From Mesomycoplasma flocculare ATCC 27399 (GTDB lineage: Bacteria; Bacillota_I; Bacilli_A; Mycoplasmatales; Metamycoplasmataceae), in contig NZ_CP007585.1 of the NCBI RefSeq assembly GCF_000815065.1, positions 248,001-312,000 on the forward strand: a stretch of DNA of 64,000 nt, in the 5' to 3' direction. The translations under genes were made by a program, and so were the position numbers. How positions within the stretch are numbered: position 1 is the first letter of the stretch; every line of letters begins with the position of its first letter. Positions 33,706 to 43,219 of this stretch are shown in pieces. The notes under the pieces are model-generated. The model made no database searches and was not told the DNA's origin. It saw only the letters and a program-made list of their open reading frames with translations.

Positions 33706-34311
33706 ATGAGATTGAGAAGAATTCCTGATGCACTTGAGCGAATTCAAAGTCAAAATTTGCTTGTAAAACCACCATTGACTATTGATGATTCTTGAATAAT
33801 TGAAATCGGGATGGGCAAAGGTAAAATGATAACCAAACTAGCTTTTGCTAATTCTCATAATAATTTTTTAGGTGTTGAAAAATTTCCTTCGGCTGCTGTT
33901 AAATCATTAAAATATGTAAAATATTATAATCTAACCAACTTTTTTATTCTCATAAGTGATGCTAAAGATTTATTATCATCAATTCGTGGTAAAACAAATC
34001 AAATTTGGCTTACTTTCCCTGATCCTTGGCCGAAAAAAAAACATCAAAAACGGCGTTTGACCTACAAGAGTTTTCTTAGCATATATGCTAATTTATTAAA
34101 TAAAAACGGTGTTTTGAAACTAAAAACTGACAGTTTTAAATTCTTTGAATTTTCAGTCGCGTCTTTGTTAGAAAATGGCTGGAAAATTATTTTTCGAACT
34201 AATGATTTGCTCAATTCTTCTGTTGGCGATCAAAATGTGATGACAACATATGAAGAAAAATGAGTGAATTTAAATTATAAAATTCATTATCTTGAAGCTA
34301 TTTTTAATTAA
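33706..34311 (+). CDS. trmB: tRNA (guanine-N7-)-methyltransferase
   Basis: 201 residues. EIGMGKGK is the SAM-binding motif I, and FPDPWPKKKHQKRRL is the TrmB signature used for tRNA recognition and catalysis. The enzyme makes m7G at position 46 of tRNA in the cytoplasm. Two UGA codons are read as Trp, including the final one before WVNLNY. It stands between two unrelated genes and appears to have its own promoter directly at the start codon. Confidence 0.93.
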
Positions 34312-34456
34312 TCTAATTATTTTCTATATTTGGGTAAAAAATATAGGATAAAACTTAAAATTATATTTTTTTGACAGTATATTAATTTTTTCTGTTACAA
34401 TTATATTATTTTCTTGCTATCTATTTAATCGTTTCGACAGGGTGTAACAATTTCTA

Positions 34457-35830
34457 ATGAAAAATTTTTCTGAAGTTTTTATCAAATATTCGAATGAGTT
34501 TGAATCAAATAAAATAACTATTGAACCTGTTTTTTCCGATTCACAAATCCCAATGCTCATAAAAGAGGATTTAGCTATTACTGAATATCTTGGCCAAAAA
34601 AAAGCTTATATTAATTTAGGTTCTCGTTTAAAAGATTTCTCTCCAAACCGGTTTCGCAAAATTGCGGCCAAATTAGCACATTACCCTCGTGATATCCAAA
34701 TTGATTTTGACAAGTTTCCGCACAGTTTTTTGCGTTATTTAATTGAAGTTGTCGCCTTTCAGCGCTCTGATATTTTTTCGCTAAAAGCCGATTATGCAAA
34801 AACGCGCGCAAAGTATCGTAGTATTTTAGTGGTTTCTAGCTATTTAGATGAGCTAAAACCGATAATTGAAAAATACCAAATCATAAATAATAGTGTCAAT
34901 TACGCCCGTTATTATCAAAATATCCCACCAAATATTGGGAATTCTGAATTCCTTGCTAGCGAAATTCAGAAAAAAATTCTCTTAAATCCAAAATTAACTG
35001 TAAAAGTCTTAGGGGAAAAAGAAATAAGAAAATTAGGAATGAATCTTCTTTTAGCTGTTAACCGCGGTTCCACTTATGAGGCTAAATTAGTAGTAATTTC
35101 TTATGAAGGCTTGCCTGGTTCGCAGTATAAAACCGCATTTGTTGGTAAAGGGATAACTTTTGACTCTGGTGGGTATAATATAAAAACCGGAATGTTCATG
35201 AATGATATGAAATATGATATGTCCGGCGCAATAATCTGTGCTGCGGCAATGGATGCACTTGCCCAATTTAATCCACTTGCAAATGTGGTTGCTGTTTTGC
35301 CTATTACTGATAATCGTTTAGATGGTGATGCAAATACAGCTGATGCTGTCTGGCGATCAATGAACGGGAAAACTGTGGAAATTAATAATACAGATGCCGA
35401 AGGTCGACTAATTTTAGCAGATGCAATCACCTACGCAATTCGCCAGGAAAATGCAACTGAAATTATCTCGGTAGCAACGCTTACTGGTGCAATCCGCGTT
35501 GCTTTAGGTGATACTTTCACCGGCGCTTTTGCAAATGAAGAAAAAATTTGAAAAGGTCTTAACGAAGCATCAAAAGAAGCTGGAGAATTAATTTGGCGAA
35601 TGCCATTACATCTTGATTTTGCCCAAAATATCCGCGATTCAAAAGTAGCTGATCTTAAAAATACTGATTTTTCTGGTAAGGCTGGTTCTTCTTCGGCTGC
35701 AATGTTTATTTCCGAATTTGTTGAGGATAAACCGTTTTGTCATTTAGATATTGCTGCAACCGCATTTGTTAAAAACAATCCTACCGGAATTATGGTAAAA
35801 ACTCTTGTTGAATACATTTTAGCAAAGTAA
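34457..35830 (+). CDS. pepA: Leucyl/cytosol aminopeptidase (M17)
   Basis: 457 residues. NTDAEGRLILADA is the M17 signature that supplies metal ligands and a catalytic arginine. GKGITFDSGGYNIK carries the metal-binding Lys and Asp, and MKYDMSGA contributes further ligands. This is a two-metal cytosolic aminopeptidase family that degrades peptides. Related mycoplasma aminopeptidases have been reported on the cell surface, but no signal peptide is visible here. The ATG is chosen because the N-terminal domain begins there; AGGGTG about 12 bases upstream is a poor ribosome binding site. Confidence 0.92.
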
Positions 35831-36134
35831 TTCTTTTTTTTGGAAAAAATCAAAAAGATTTAATTGCCAAACCTAAAAAGCAATGGTAAAGCTAAATGTC
35901 CGAAAAAAATAAAAAAGAAGTTTTTTATATACAAAATTGAAATAATATCTCAGAAACGCTCACAAACTTTAAAAACCCAATACTTTTTTATATAAAAACA
36001 CTTTTTAAGTAAGTATTTCTTTTTGTCTAAGCTTAAAAAACACTAAAAAACAAAATTTGGCAAAAATTATCTAAGATTTCGCTTTTAATGTTATAATTTT
36101 GATTATTCGTTTTTTAATTCAAAGGATGCTAGCA
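35831..36134 (+). other. Intergenic region between pepA and first DUF31 gene
   Basis: 304 AT-rich bases. It contains a 38-codon open frame at 35896-36012 (one UGA as Trp) without a ribosome binding site or recognisable similarity, which I do not call as a gene, and a -10 box at 36092-36097. Nothing else is recognised. Confidence 0.4.
36092..36097 (+). promoter_or_regulatory. -10 box of first DUF31 lipoprotein gene
   Basis: TATAAT about 38 bases upstream of the GTG start, leaving a leader of about 30 bases that contains AAAGGA. Confidence 0.45.
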
Positions 36135-37787
36135 GTGAATTGGAAAAAGCTTTTTATTAGTTTTTCATATTTATTATTCTTGCCACTTACAATTGTTTCT
36201 TGTTTTGATTCTAAAACGGGGAATGTCCAATCAGAAAATGTTATACCACAAAGCAAAGACCATAGAAATTCTGAAAAGCAGAACTTACAAGATCAAGGTA
36301 AGACAAACTCACTTGAAAACCAAAGCAAGGACTCTAGGGAAAATTCTGAAAACAACGTACCCGCAACAAGCGCAGATTCACTAAGTGATGAAGAATTTCG
36401 GGCCGCAAATCAAAGGTCATTAAAAATTAACATTTCAGGTTTAAGCGAACTAGATCCAAATGCGAAAGTACAGGATATCGGTTTTCAGCATACTTTTCCA
36501 TCAAATAAAGGCCAAAATTCTTTTGAGCCATTTAAAATTGAGACTCATACTGGCATTAAAAAGGAAAATGACACTGTTTTTCTTGGGCAAAAAAATGAAG
36601 GGTTAAATATTTATCTTCTTGATAGGCTATCAAAAGACAATATAAAAACTAATTCACAAGTTAAACACTCTTTTAATAGCTATTTTAACCCCGATTTTAC
36701 AAAAGGTGTCCAACCTAAATATTTTGGTTTTAAATCGCTTGATTATGATGATACAAGATATTTGCAAGCATATCAACGCAACATTAGATTTGCACCCGGA
36801 ACTGCAATTTTGCTTGATTCTAAAGAAGATGAAAGTGTTTTTCTAACAAATGCGCATGTTTTATACACAAATGGAATTCTTCCGTTTTGAGAAAAAATGA
36901 CTTATCCTTTTATGCGATTTTATTATAATAATAAAGTAAATGATCTTGGGACACTCGAGTATTCCGGAATTCTTAGTTTGTTTTTACTAAAACAAGCATA
37001 TGACAAAAACCAAGCTAGTCATGTTGATTTACAAGATCCATACAAAAGGCAACAATCTAGCAATAAATTATATAAAAGGTATTTCCGCTTAGCGAGAAAT
37101 TTTAATAATCAACGCAAAGATCTTGGAATTTTTTATTTTAACCATAGTAACTTCTCTCATGATGTTGAAGCTGTTCTTGAATTTTATGATAAAAACCGGG
37201 AATCACTTTTAACTACATTTCCCTTTTTAAATAGCGAGTCAATTGATAAAAGAATTTTAGAATTTAAAAGTCAGTTTAAAATCTTTCAGCAATTCTGAGA
37301 GCATGCTAAAAAATTCCCGCCTTTAAAAATTGCTGAAAGAATTTGAAAAGATGATGAAGTAGATTTTACAACAAAAATTGCCGGTTTTTGGCCACAAGCA
37401 GCTTTTGCCAAAAATATGTTCAAAGGCGTTTGAATTGATCATGGTGCTCCGCTTTTTTTTGCTACAAATGGCCATGGGGCATCGGGTGGTGGCATTTTTA
37501 ATACAAATGGTGAGTTAGTTTTCATAAACCAATCAATCGCGCTTGGAAAAGATCAGCAAAAACTTTACTATGATCAATATAATCTAACAAGCCATCTTAC
37601 ATTTGGGATTTTATTCCGCGATGGAAAATCTGATTTAGTAAACGAAATTAAAAAATTCTATTACAAAAACCAAGAAAAAGCAACAGCGGATGCAGAAAAA
37701 CAAGGTGGTGTACAAAAATCGACTTTGCAAAATGCGACTGTTGTTAGTGTTAACAATTTTGCTTATAACTCAGTTTTTAAGCGATAA
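36135..37787 (+). CDS. DUF31-family serine-protease lipoprotein, paralogue A
   Basis: 550 residues. The N-terminal lipoprotein signal ends in the lipobox TIVSC (Cys22). Ser/Asn/Lys-rich linker to about residue 90. The rest matches mycoplasma DUF31 proteins, with a trypsin-like triad in the right order: His241 in LTNAHVLY, Asp329 in KDLGIFYF and Ser450 in GASGGGIF. DUF31 proteins include the mycoplasma immunoglobulin protease MIP; no MIB-like partner gene is seen here. The start is GTG: it lies 8 bases after AAAGGA and gives a leader peptide nearly identical to that of paralogue B. Four UGA codons read as Trp. The protein is expected outside the cell, tethered by lipid. Substrate unknown. Confidence 0.8.
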
Positions 37788-37874
37788 AATTAAAACGCAA
37801 TTAAGCAAAATGTTTAATCCTTGATTTTTAGCTAATCTTAATTAAATAAAATGTCAAAAAAATTTTAAAAAAAA

Positions 37875-37903
37875 TAAAAATTGCTTATTTTTCCTAAAAA
37901 AGT
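37875..37903 (+). repeat. 29-bp repeat downstream of each DUF31 gene
   Basis: The same 29 bases (containing TTGCTTATTTTTCC) occur at 37875-37903 and 40212-40240, each about 90-110 bases after a DUF31 stop codon. This shows that the duplication that made the gene pair included the downstream flank. Confidence 0.75.
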
Positions 37904-38075
37904 TTCTATATTTAACTAGCTTTAATTTTTTAAGAAAACTAGAAAATTTGCGCTATAATTACTCCTAGCATAATAATTTCTTAAGTTTTTCATAAAAAAG
38001 CAATTATTTGAAGTATTTTTTTCTCTTTTAAAATTAGAAAATAAAATAAATCAGTCAAGAATTAATTTTATATGG

Positions 38076-38081
38076 TATAAT
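38076..38081 (+). promoter_or_regulatory. -10 box of second DUF31 lipoprotein gene
   Basis: TATAAT about 37 bases before the ATG at 38118. The leader includes the strong ribosome binding site AGAGGAG, 5 bases from the ATG. Confidence 0.5.
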
Positions 38082-38117
38082 TTCGCCATTAGGGTTTTGA
38101 ATTAAAGAGGAGAGATA

Positions 38118-40100
38118 ATGAATTGGAAAAAGCTTTTTATTAGTTTTTCATATTTATTATTCTTGCCACTTACGATCGTTTCTTGTTTTGATTTTAAAAC
38201 AGGGAATGTTAAAGCCAAGGTGAGTAAACCTGTGGAGGCGAAAACTAAGCCTTTAATTAATATAAAAAATAAAGAAAGTTCACAAAATGAGCTTAACCCC
38301 AAAATAATGCCGGAAAATAAGGGCGATTTTTTTAAATTTAGCGAGAATCCTTTTAATTTAGAAAAAAAGACTAGCCCTGAAATTAATGGCCTTGACAGCC
38401 AAATGCTAAAAAGGCTTGAATTGGATCCGATTGATAAAAGTGAATCACAAATTCTTAACGACAAAATTGATCAAAGTCTATCTAATTTAGAGCAAACGAA
38501 AAAAAATACTAAAAACACCAATACCCAAAATTCTAAAAGTGAGCTTGATAGACAACAAATTGAAATCAATTATCTTATTGAAAAACCGGTTTTAGAAAAA
38601 TCACAAATTGAAAATCTTGACTTTTCGGCTCTTGATTCCTTTTTTGAGCAAAAACCTATAAGTGTTCCAAAAAAAGAAAAACCGGTTGATGCTAATTTCT
38701 TTAGCGAAGAAGAATTTCAACTAATAAATGAAAGGTCAATTAATAATTTTAACATTTCTGGTTTAAGTGAGCTTGATCATTTTAAAACACCGAATATTGG
38801 TTTAGACAAAGCTTTTACTAAAACTGTATATGAACCTTTTCAAATTGAGACTCATACTGGCATTAAAAAGGAAAATGACACTGTTTTTCTTGGACAGAAA
38901 AACGAAAATCTCAATATTTATCTTTTAGATAAGCTGTCCCAACATAATATAAGTGCTAATTCACGAGCTAAACAACTTTATCATAGTTACTATAATCCTA
39001 ATTTTACGAGAAAATATTTTAAACCTAAATATTTTGGCTTTAAATCACTTGATTATAATGATACAAGATATTTGCAAGCATATCAACGCAATATAAGATT
39101 TGCACCCGGAACCGCAATTTTACTTGATTCTCAAGATGGCGAAAGTCTTTTTCTAACAAATGCGCATGTTTTATACATTGACAAAGTTCCATTTTGAGAA
39201 AAACCTTCCTATCCTTTTATGCGATTTTATTATAATGATAAAGTAAACGATCTTGGATCGTTAGGGTATTTGGGAATTTTAAGTCTTTTTTGAATTAAAC
39301 AAGAATATGATAAAAAAATCACAGAGCTAAAGAAAAAAGAAAAAGATTTTTCACAAAAAAATCATCATATTTATATTGGTTCTGCAACACCAAAGATGAT
39401 GTGGAAATTCAGCATTGATTTACATAAAAACTATTTCCGACTAGGCCCGAATTTTAATAATCATGGCAAAGATCTTGGAATTTTTTATTTTAACCATGGT
39501 AAATTCACTCATGATATTGAAGCTGTTCTTGAATTTTATGAAAAACATCGCCAATCACTTTTGTCGCAATTTCGTTTTTCAAATGGAGAGTCAATTGATA
39601 AAGGAATTTTAGAATTTAAAAATCAGTTTAAAACCTTTCAGCAATTTTGAGAGCAAGCTAAAAAATTTCCGCCTTTAAAAATTGCTGAAAGAATCTGAAA
39701 AAATGGTGAAATTGATTATACTACAAAAATTGGAGGTTTTTGACCGCAGTTTTCTTTTGCCAAAAACATGTTCAAAGGTGTTTATATCAATAATGGGTCC
39801 CCACATTTTTTTGCCACAAATGGGCCAGGAGCATCAGGAAGTGGCATTTTTAATGCAAATGGCGAGTTAGTTTTTATTAACCAATTGATTGTCCTTAGTA
39901 AGGACCAAAAAAAACTTTATTATGACCAAAATAATCTAACAAGCCACCTTGCGATTGGAATCTTGTTCCGCGATGGGAAATCCGATTTGGTTAGCGAAAT
40001 CAAAAAATTCTATTATAAAAATAAAGAAGAACAAAACGAAACTGAACAAAGCCAAGTCAAAGTTACTGAAGCGTCTAATTTTATTCAAATCAGCGCTTAA
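38118..40100 (+). CDS. DUF31-family serine-protease lipoprotein, paralogue B
   Basis: 660 residues. The signal peptide and lipobox TIVSC are almost identical to paralogue A. A longer, divergent Lys/Glu/Asn-rich linker (about residues 25-195) replaces the short one of A. The protease part is conserved and the triad is intact: His350 in LTNAHVLY, Asp452 in KDLGIFYF, Ser573 in GASGSGIF. Blocks such as ETHTGIKKENDTVFLGQKNE are the same in both, while other parts differ, so this is an older tandem duplication with selection or gene conversion on some blocks. Four UGA codons read as Trp. Probably surface-exposed; substrate unknown. Confidence 0.8.
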
Positions 40101-40287
40101 AAATAACGCTCAAACTAAAACAAAACAAAATTATAAAAAAATGGCAATTCAAATCCTTTTTGCTATTCTAGTTTTAATTAAGCAAAAAAGAAAAAAATTT
40201 TTAAAAAAAACTAAAAATTGCTTATTTTTCCTAAAAAAGTCTCGCTTTTTTCATTTTTAGTTTGTTAAAAAGATACAAAATTTATGC

Positions 40288-40293
40288 TATAAT
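40288..40293 (+). promoter_or_regulatory. -10 box (TGC-extended) of the coiled-coil lipoprotein gene
   Basis: TATAAT preceded by TGC, 37 bases before the ATG at 40330; GGGAG lies in the leader as ribosome binding site. Confidence 0.45.
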
Positions 40294-40329
40294 TTTCAAT
40301 GAAGAAAATAATTTATCTGGGAGTTTGAA

Positions 40330-42099
40330 ATGAGCAAATCCGCAAAGAAAACCTGGTTTTTAGGCACTATTTTTCCTTTTGTTCCAATTTTTTTGCTAGC
40401 TGGAGCATGTAATGCTAGCAAAAATCAAGAAAGTAAAACTTCAATCCCAAAGGAAAATGCCCAAAAAACAGCAAATATAAACTCTCAAGACGAAGCTCGC
40501 CTACAAAAAAATGCGCAAGATAAAAAACAAGATTCTGCAAATTCAAGCCCTTTTCTTGAAAATCAGAAAAATGATCTTGAACTTCGAAGAATTGAATTAA
40601 TTGAAAAGGAAAAAAAACAAGAAGAAAGGTTAGAAAAAATAGAAACGGAAGCAAGAAAAATTAAGCAAAAAGAAACGAAAATTGTTGGCAAAATCGAAAA
40701 AATAGAAGCTAATGTATCTGAGGCAAAGCAAAAAAAACAAGAAGAAAAAGCTCAACTTGAAAAAGAAAAAGCTCAACTTGAAAAAGAAAAAGCTCAACTT
40801 GAAAAAGAAAAACAAGAAGAAAAAGCGCGAATCGAACTGGAAAAACAGCAACTTGAACAAAAAGCAAAATTGGAAAAAGAAAAGCAAGAACTTTCGCTTA
40901 AAGTAAACAAACAAATTTTAGTAGAAAAAAAAGAACTCGACGAAATTTTTCGCAAAATTCCCGATTTTTTAGAGATTTCACAAAGCGAGAAAAACCGTTC
41001 ATATAATAGTATCGATACGCTTTTGTGAAAATTAAGAGAAAAACCTTCAACTTTTCACTATACAAATTTTATCCAAAAACTAAAAAATTTCGATGATGAA
41101 CATTATGATCTTTCTTTTAAATTTCCTTTTGAAGTAAAAGTGGAAAAAAGCTCAAGCGATATTAATGAGCATCGACTTGAAAATGTTGAACTTTTTCTTG
41201 CAAAAAAGGGAACATCATTAAAACTTACAAAAAAAGTAACACTTTTTTGAAATTTAAATAATTTAGCAAAGCTAGAAAAAACTGAAGCCGAATTATATAA
41301 AAAAGAACTTTTACCGGTTTTTAGCAAAATTAGCCCTTCAATTTTAGCTTATGCTCTTGTAAATTCGGATAAGGAATCATTTTTTGACTCGCCGCTTTTT
41401 GCCGATTTTAGCGCCGCATTTAATCAAATTTCTCTTTCCGTTGGTCTTAAAGGCGAATTTCTTGGGATAAAATTAGCTCAAAATCCTGAAAAATGATCAT
41501 TTGATATTGTGAGTGCAAGCCCTAATGATGAAACAGGTGAGTTAAAATTAAGAGTGCAAAAAACAAAAACTGAGGATACAAAGCAAAATATCGGTGCAGT
41601 TCAGGAATTTAGTTTCACTGGTTTTAAAAAAAATAATGACGAAGACTTCGAATTTGAAGTAGATCCTAATTTAGTCTGACCACAAATTCGGGATAAAAAT
41701 ATTTTCAAAGATAACCAGCACGAACAAAATTTATCGGAGGTGCAAAAAGGGCAAATTGGCAAAATTTTACTTGATAATTTATTCTTTAAATTAAAAGATA
41801 AAAACGATCCGGATATTATTCTAAAAGATTTCCAAATTAGCAAACATATAAAAAATAATAGTAATTTTTTCGCCTATCCACAAGTAATTTCGCTAAAATG
41901 ATCTGAGACTAACCAGGAAGCTAATAAAAAAATTAAAATGGAAATCAAAGATAAAAAATTACAATACAGTTTCAATTTAGAATTCGCATATTTAGCACCA
42001 AATTCAACACTGAATCCAAATGATCAAAGCTTGCAATTTGCTAGTTTTAAGACAAAACTAATCAAAGGCGAAATTCCGCTTGAATATTTTCTAAAATAA
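40330..42099 (+). CDS. Coiled-coil lipoprotein with tandem repeats
   Basis: 589 residues. Lipoprotein signal with lipobox LAGAC (Cys27). A Gln/Ser/Lys-rich linker leads to a highly charged coiled coil (about residues 75-205) rich in Glu, Lys and Gln, including three perfect AQLEKEK units. The remaining 380 residues are globular with alternating strands; two related stretches (near residues 260 and 360) suggest a duplicated fold. Five UGA codons read as Trp. No known family is recognised. It follows the DUF31 pair on the same strand but has its own promoter. Confidence 0.65.
40750..40812 (+). repeat. 21-bp tandem repeat, 3 copies, in coiled-coil region
   Basis: GCTCAACTTGAAAAAGAAAA plus one A, repeated three times without change at 40750, 40771 and 40792. 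The unit length keeps the reading frame and the heptad (7 residues), so copy-number change would lengthen or shorten the coiled coil without breaking the gene. Confidence 0.9.
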
Positions 42100-42170
42100 G
42101 TTTGCTTTTTTGATAAAGGCGAAAAAATTAAATTAATATTAATAAAATATGAAAAAAAGCTGAAAGACGA

Positions 42171-42188
42171 TGGTTTGACCGCAAACCA
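42171..42188. other. Small GC-richer stem-loop
   Basis: TGGTTTG / CAAACCA with loop ACCG, 7-bp perfect stem, about 70 bases after the coiled-coil lipoprotein stop. No T-run follows on the plus strand, so it is not called a terminator. Confidence 0.3.
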
Positions 42189-42278
42189 AAAAAATTAGGT
42201 TAAATTTTCAAAGAGCAAGCCTGATTCATAGCTATCGAATTATATCATAAAATGTTAATTAGAAAAAATATTTTCTGA

Positions 42279-42284
42279 TATAAT
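42279..42284 (+). promoter_or_regulatory. engB: -10 box of engB
   Basis: TATAAT 50 bases before the engB ATG. No clear ribosome binding site precedes the start. Confidence 0.35.
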
Positions 42285-42334
42285 TTTTTTAAAATTTAAC
42301 TAATTTAGCCTTATTTTGAAAAATGGTATAAAAA

Positions 42335-42865
42335 ATGTGGAAATTCCTTAAATCTTGTACTGAAAACTGTTATTCTGAGCCACAATTCGCTTTTATTGGT
42401 CGTTCTAATGTTGGAAAATCCTCATTAATTAACGCGCTAGCGAATAAAAAAATTGCAAGAATTTCTGCTCAACCAGGACGTACGCAATTGCTAAATTTTT
42501 ATCATAACCAAAGCAACAAACTCGTTGTTGATCTTCCTGGTTATGGTTTTGCTCGTATTTCGAAGACAAAAAAAACGGAAATTGAGCTGATGATTGCTAA
42601 TTATTTTGCTAAAAATCAAACGCTTTTGTGCGTTTTTTTGCTAATCGATGCTCGCATTGGATTTCGCGATCTTGATTTTGAAATGATCGAATTTATTATC
42701 TCTTTTGGACACAAAATTCAAATTTTAGCAAATAAAGTTGATAAAACAAATCAATCCCAAAGAGCTAAACTAGCAAAACAATGCGAGAAATTAGCGTTAA
42801 ATTGTCTTTTAGTATCAGCAAAAACGAAGCTTAATTTTCCAAAGTTAGTTAATTTAATCTCTTAG
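42335..42865 (+). CDS. engB: Ribosome-biogenesis GTP-binding protein EngB/YsxC/YihA
   Basis: 176 residues, slightly shorter than usual. G1 is GRSNVGKSS, the switch region SAQPGRTQLLNF is typical of EngB, G3 is DLPGYGFA, G4 is NKVDK and G5 is VSAK. It is a small essential GTPase for 50S ribosome assembly. The start at the second ATG (42335) is the only one that gives an open frame; the ATG at 42323 meets a stop after two codons. A housekeeping gene lying between surface-protein genes. Confidence 0.93.
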   Translation: MWKFLKSCTENCYSEPQFAFIGRSNVGKSSLINALANKKIARISAQPGRTQLLNFYHNQSNKLVVDLPGYGFARISKTKKTEIELMIANYFAKNQTLLCVFLLIDARIGFRDLDFEMIEFIISFGHKIQILANKVDKTNQSQRAKLAKQCEKLALNCLLVSAKTKLNFPKLVNLIS

Positions 42866-42996
42866 TAGATTTTTTTATAAATTTTCAAATTTATATTGTA
42901 TAATGTAAATCATCTAACTTAGCTTATTTATTTTTTCAAGAAAAAAAATTTTTCAAAAAAAAATTTTTTATGAAAAATTTTTGTTTAAAAATCAAA

Positions 42997-43024
42997 AAAT
43001 CTAGTATAATAAATCTAGTATAAT
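42997..43024 (+). promoter_or_regulatory. Tandemly duplicated -10 element
   Basis: AAATCTAGTATAAT occurs twice in direct succession (42997-43010, 43011-43024), giving two identical TATAAT boxes 14 bases apart. They are the best candidate promoters for giant gene 1, about 195 bases upstream of its ATG. Confidence 0.55.
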
Positions 43025-43026
43025 GC

Positions 43027-43048
43027 TATATATATATATATATATATA
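43027..43048 (+). repeat. (TA)11 dinucleotide tract
   Basis: Eleven uninterrupted TA units directly downstream of the second -10 box, where the start site and initial transcribed region would lie. Such tracts are prone to slipped-strand length change. Confidence 0.85.
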
Positions 43049-43108
43049 AACCTTTTAAACCTTTTCGTTATCTTCAATCTTTTGCTTATTCATATTTTTT
43101 TAAAGAAT

Positions 43109-43132
43109 CAATGGTATTTTTTTATATCATTG
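43109..43132 (+). other. Leader stem-loop with T-run (attenuator-like)
   Basis: CAATGGTAT and ATATCATTG pair with one wobble around a six-T loop, followed by CTTTTT. It lies between the candidate promoter and the ATG of giant gene 1, so it could act as a terminator or attenuator, or end the engB transcript. The stem is weak. Confidence 0.3.
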
Positions 43133-43219
43133 CTTTTTGATTTATTCATAAGAAAAAATAAGTACGAAATTAATTTATAAAATAAGCTGTTAAAAAAATG
43201 GCTGATAGTGAGAGAAAAA

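Larger units (their letters stand above)
37788..38117 (+). other. Intergenic region between the two DUF31 genes
   Basis: 330 AT-rich bases with two TATAAT boxes (37954-37959 and 38076-38081) and a 29-base segment (37875-37903) that recurs after paralogue B at 40212-40240. No gene is seen. Confidence 0.5.
42866..43219 (+). other. Regulatory-looking intergenic region before giant gene 1
   Basis: 354 bases without a gene. It contains a TATAAT at 42899-42904, A/T homopolymer inverted repeats around 42940-42985, a tandem 14-bp repeat with two -10 boxes (42997-43024), a (TA)11 tract (43027-43048) and a stem-loop followed by CTTTTT (43109-43132). A short frame from the ATG at 43198 ends after about 30 codons and is not called. 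Confidence 0.55.

Noticed and set aside
35896-36012. 38-codon open frame between pepA and the first DUF31 gene
   Set aside because: No ribosome binding site, no similarity seen and AT-rich composition; most likely chance.
42171-42188. TGGTTTG/CAAACCA stem-loop as terminator
   Set aside because: It is followed by an A-run rather than a T-run on the plus strand and there is no gene ending on the minus strand.
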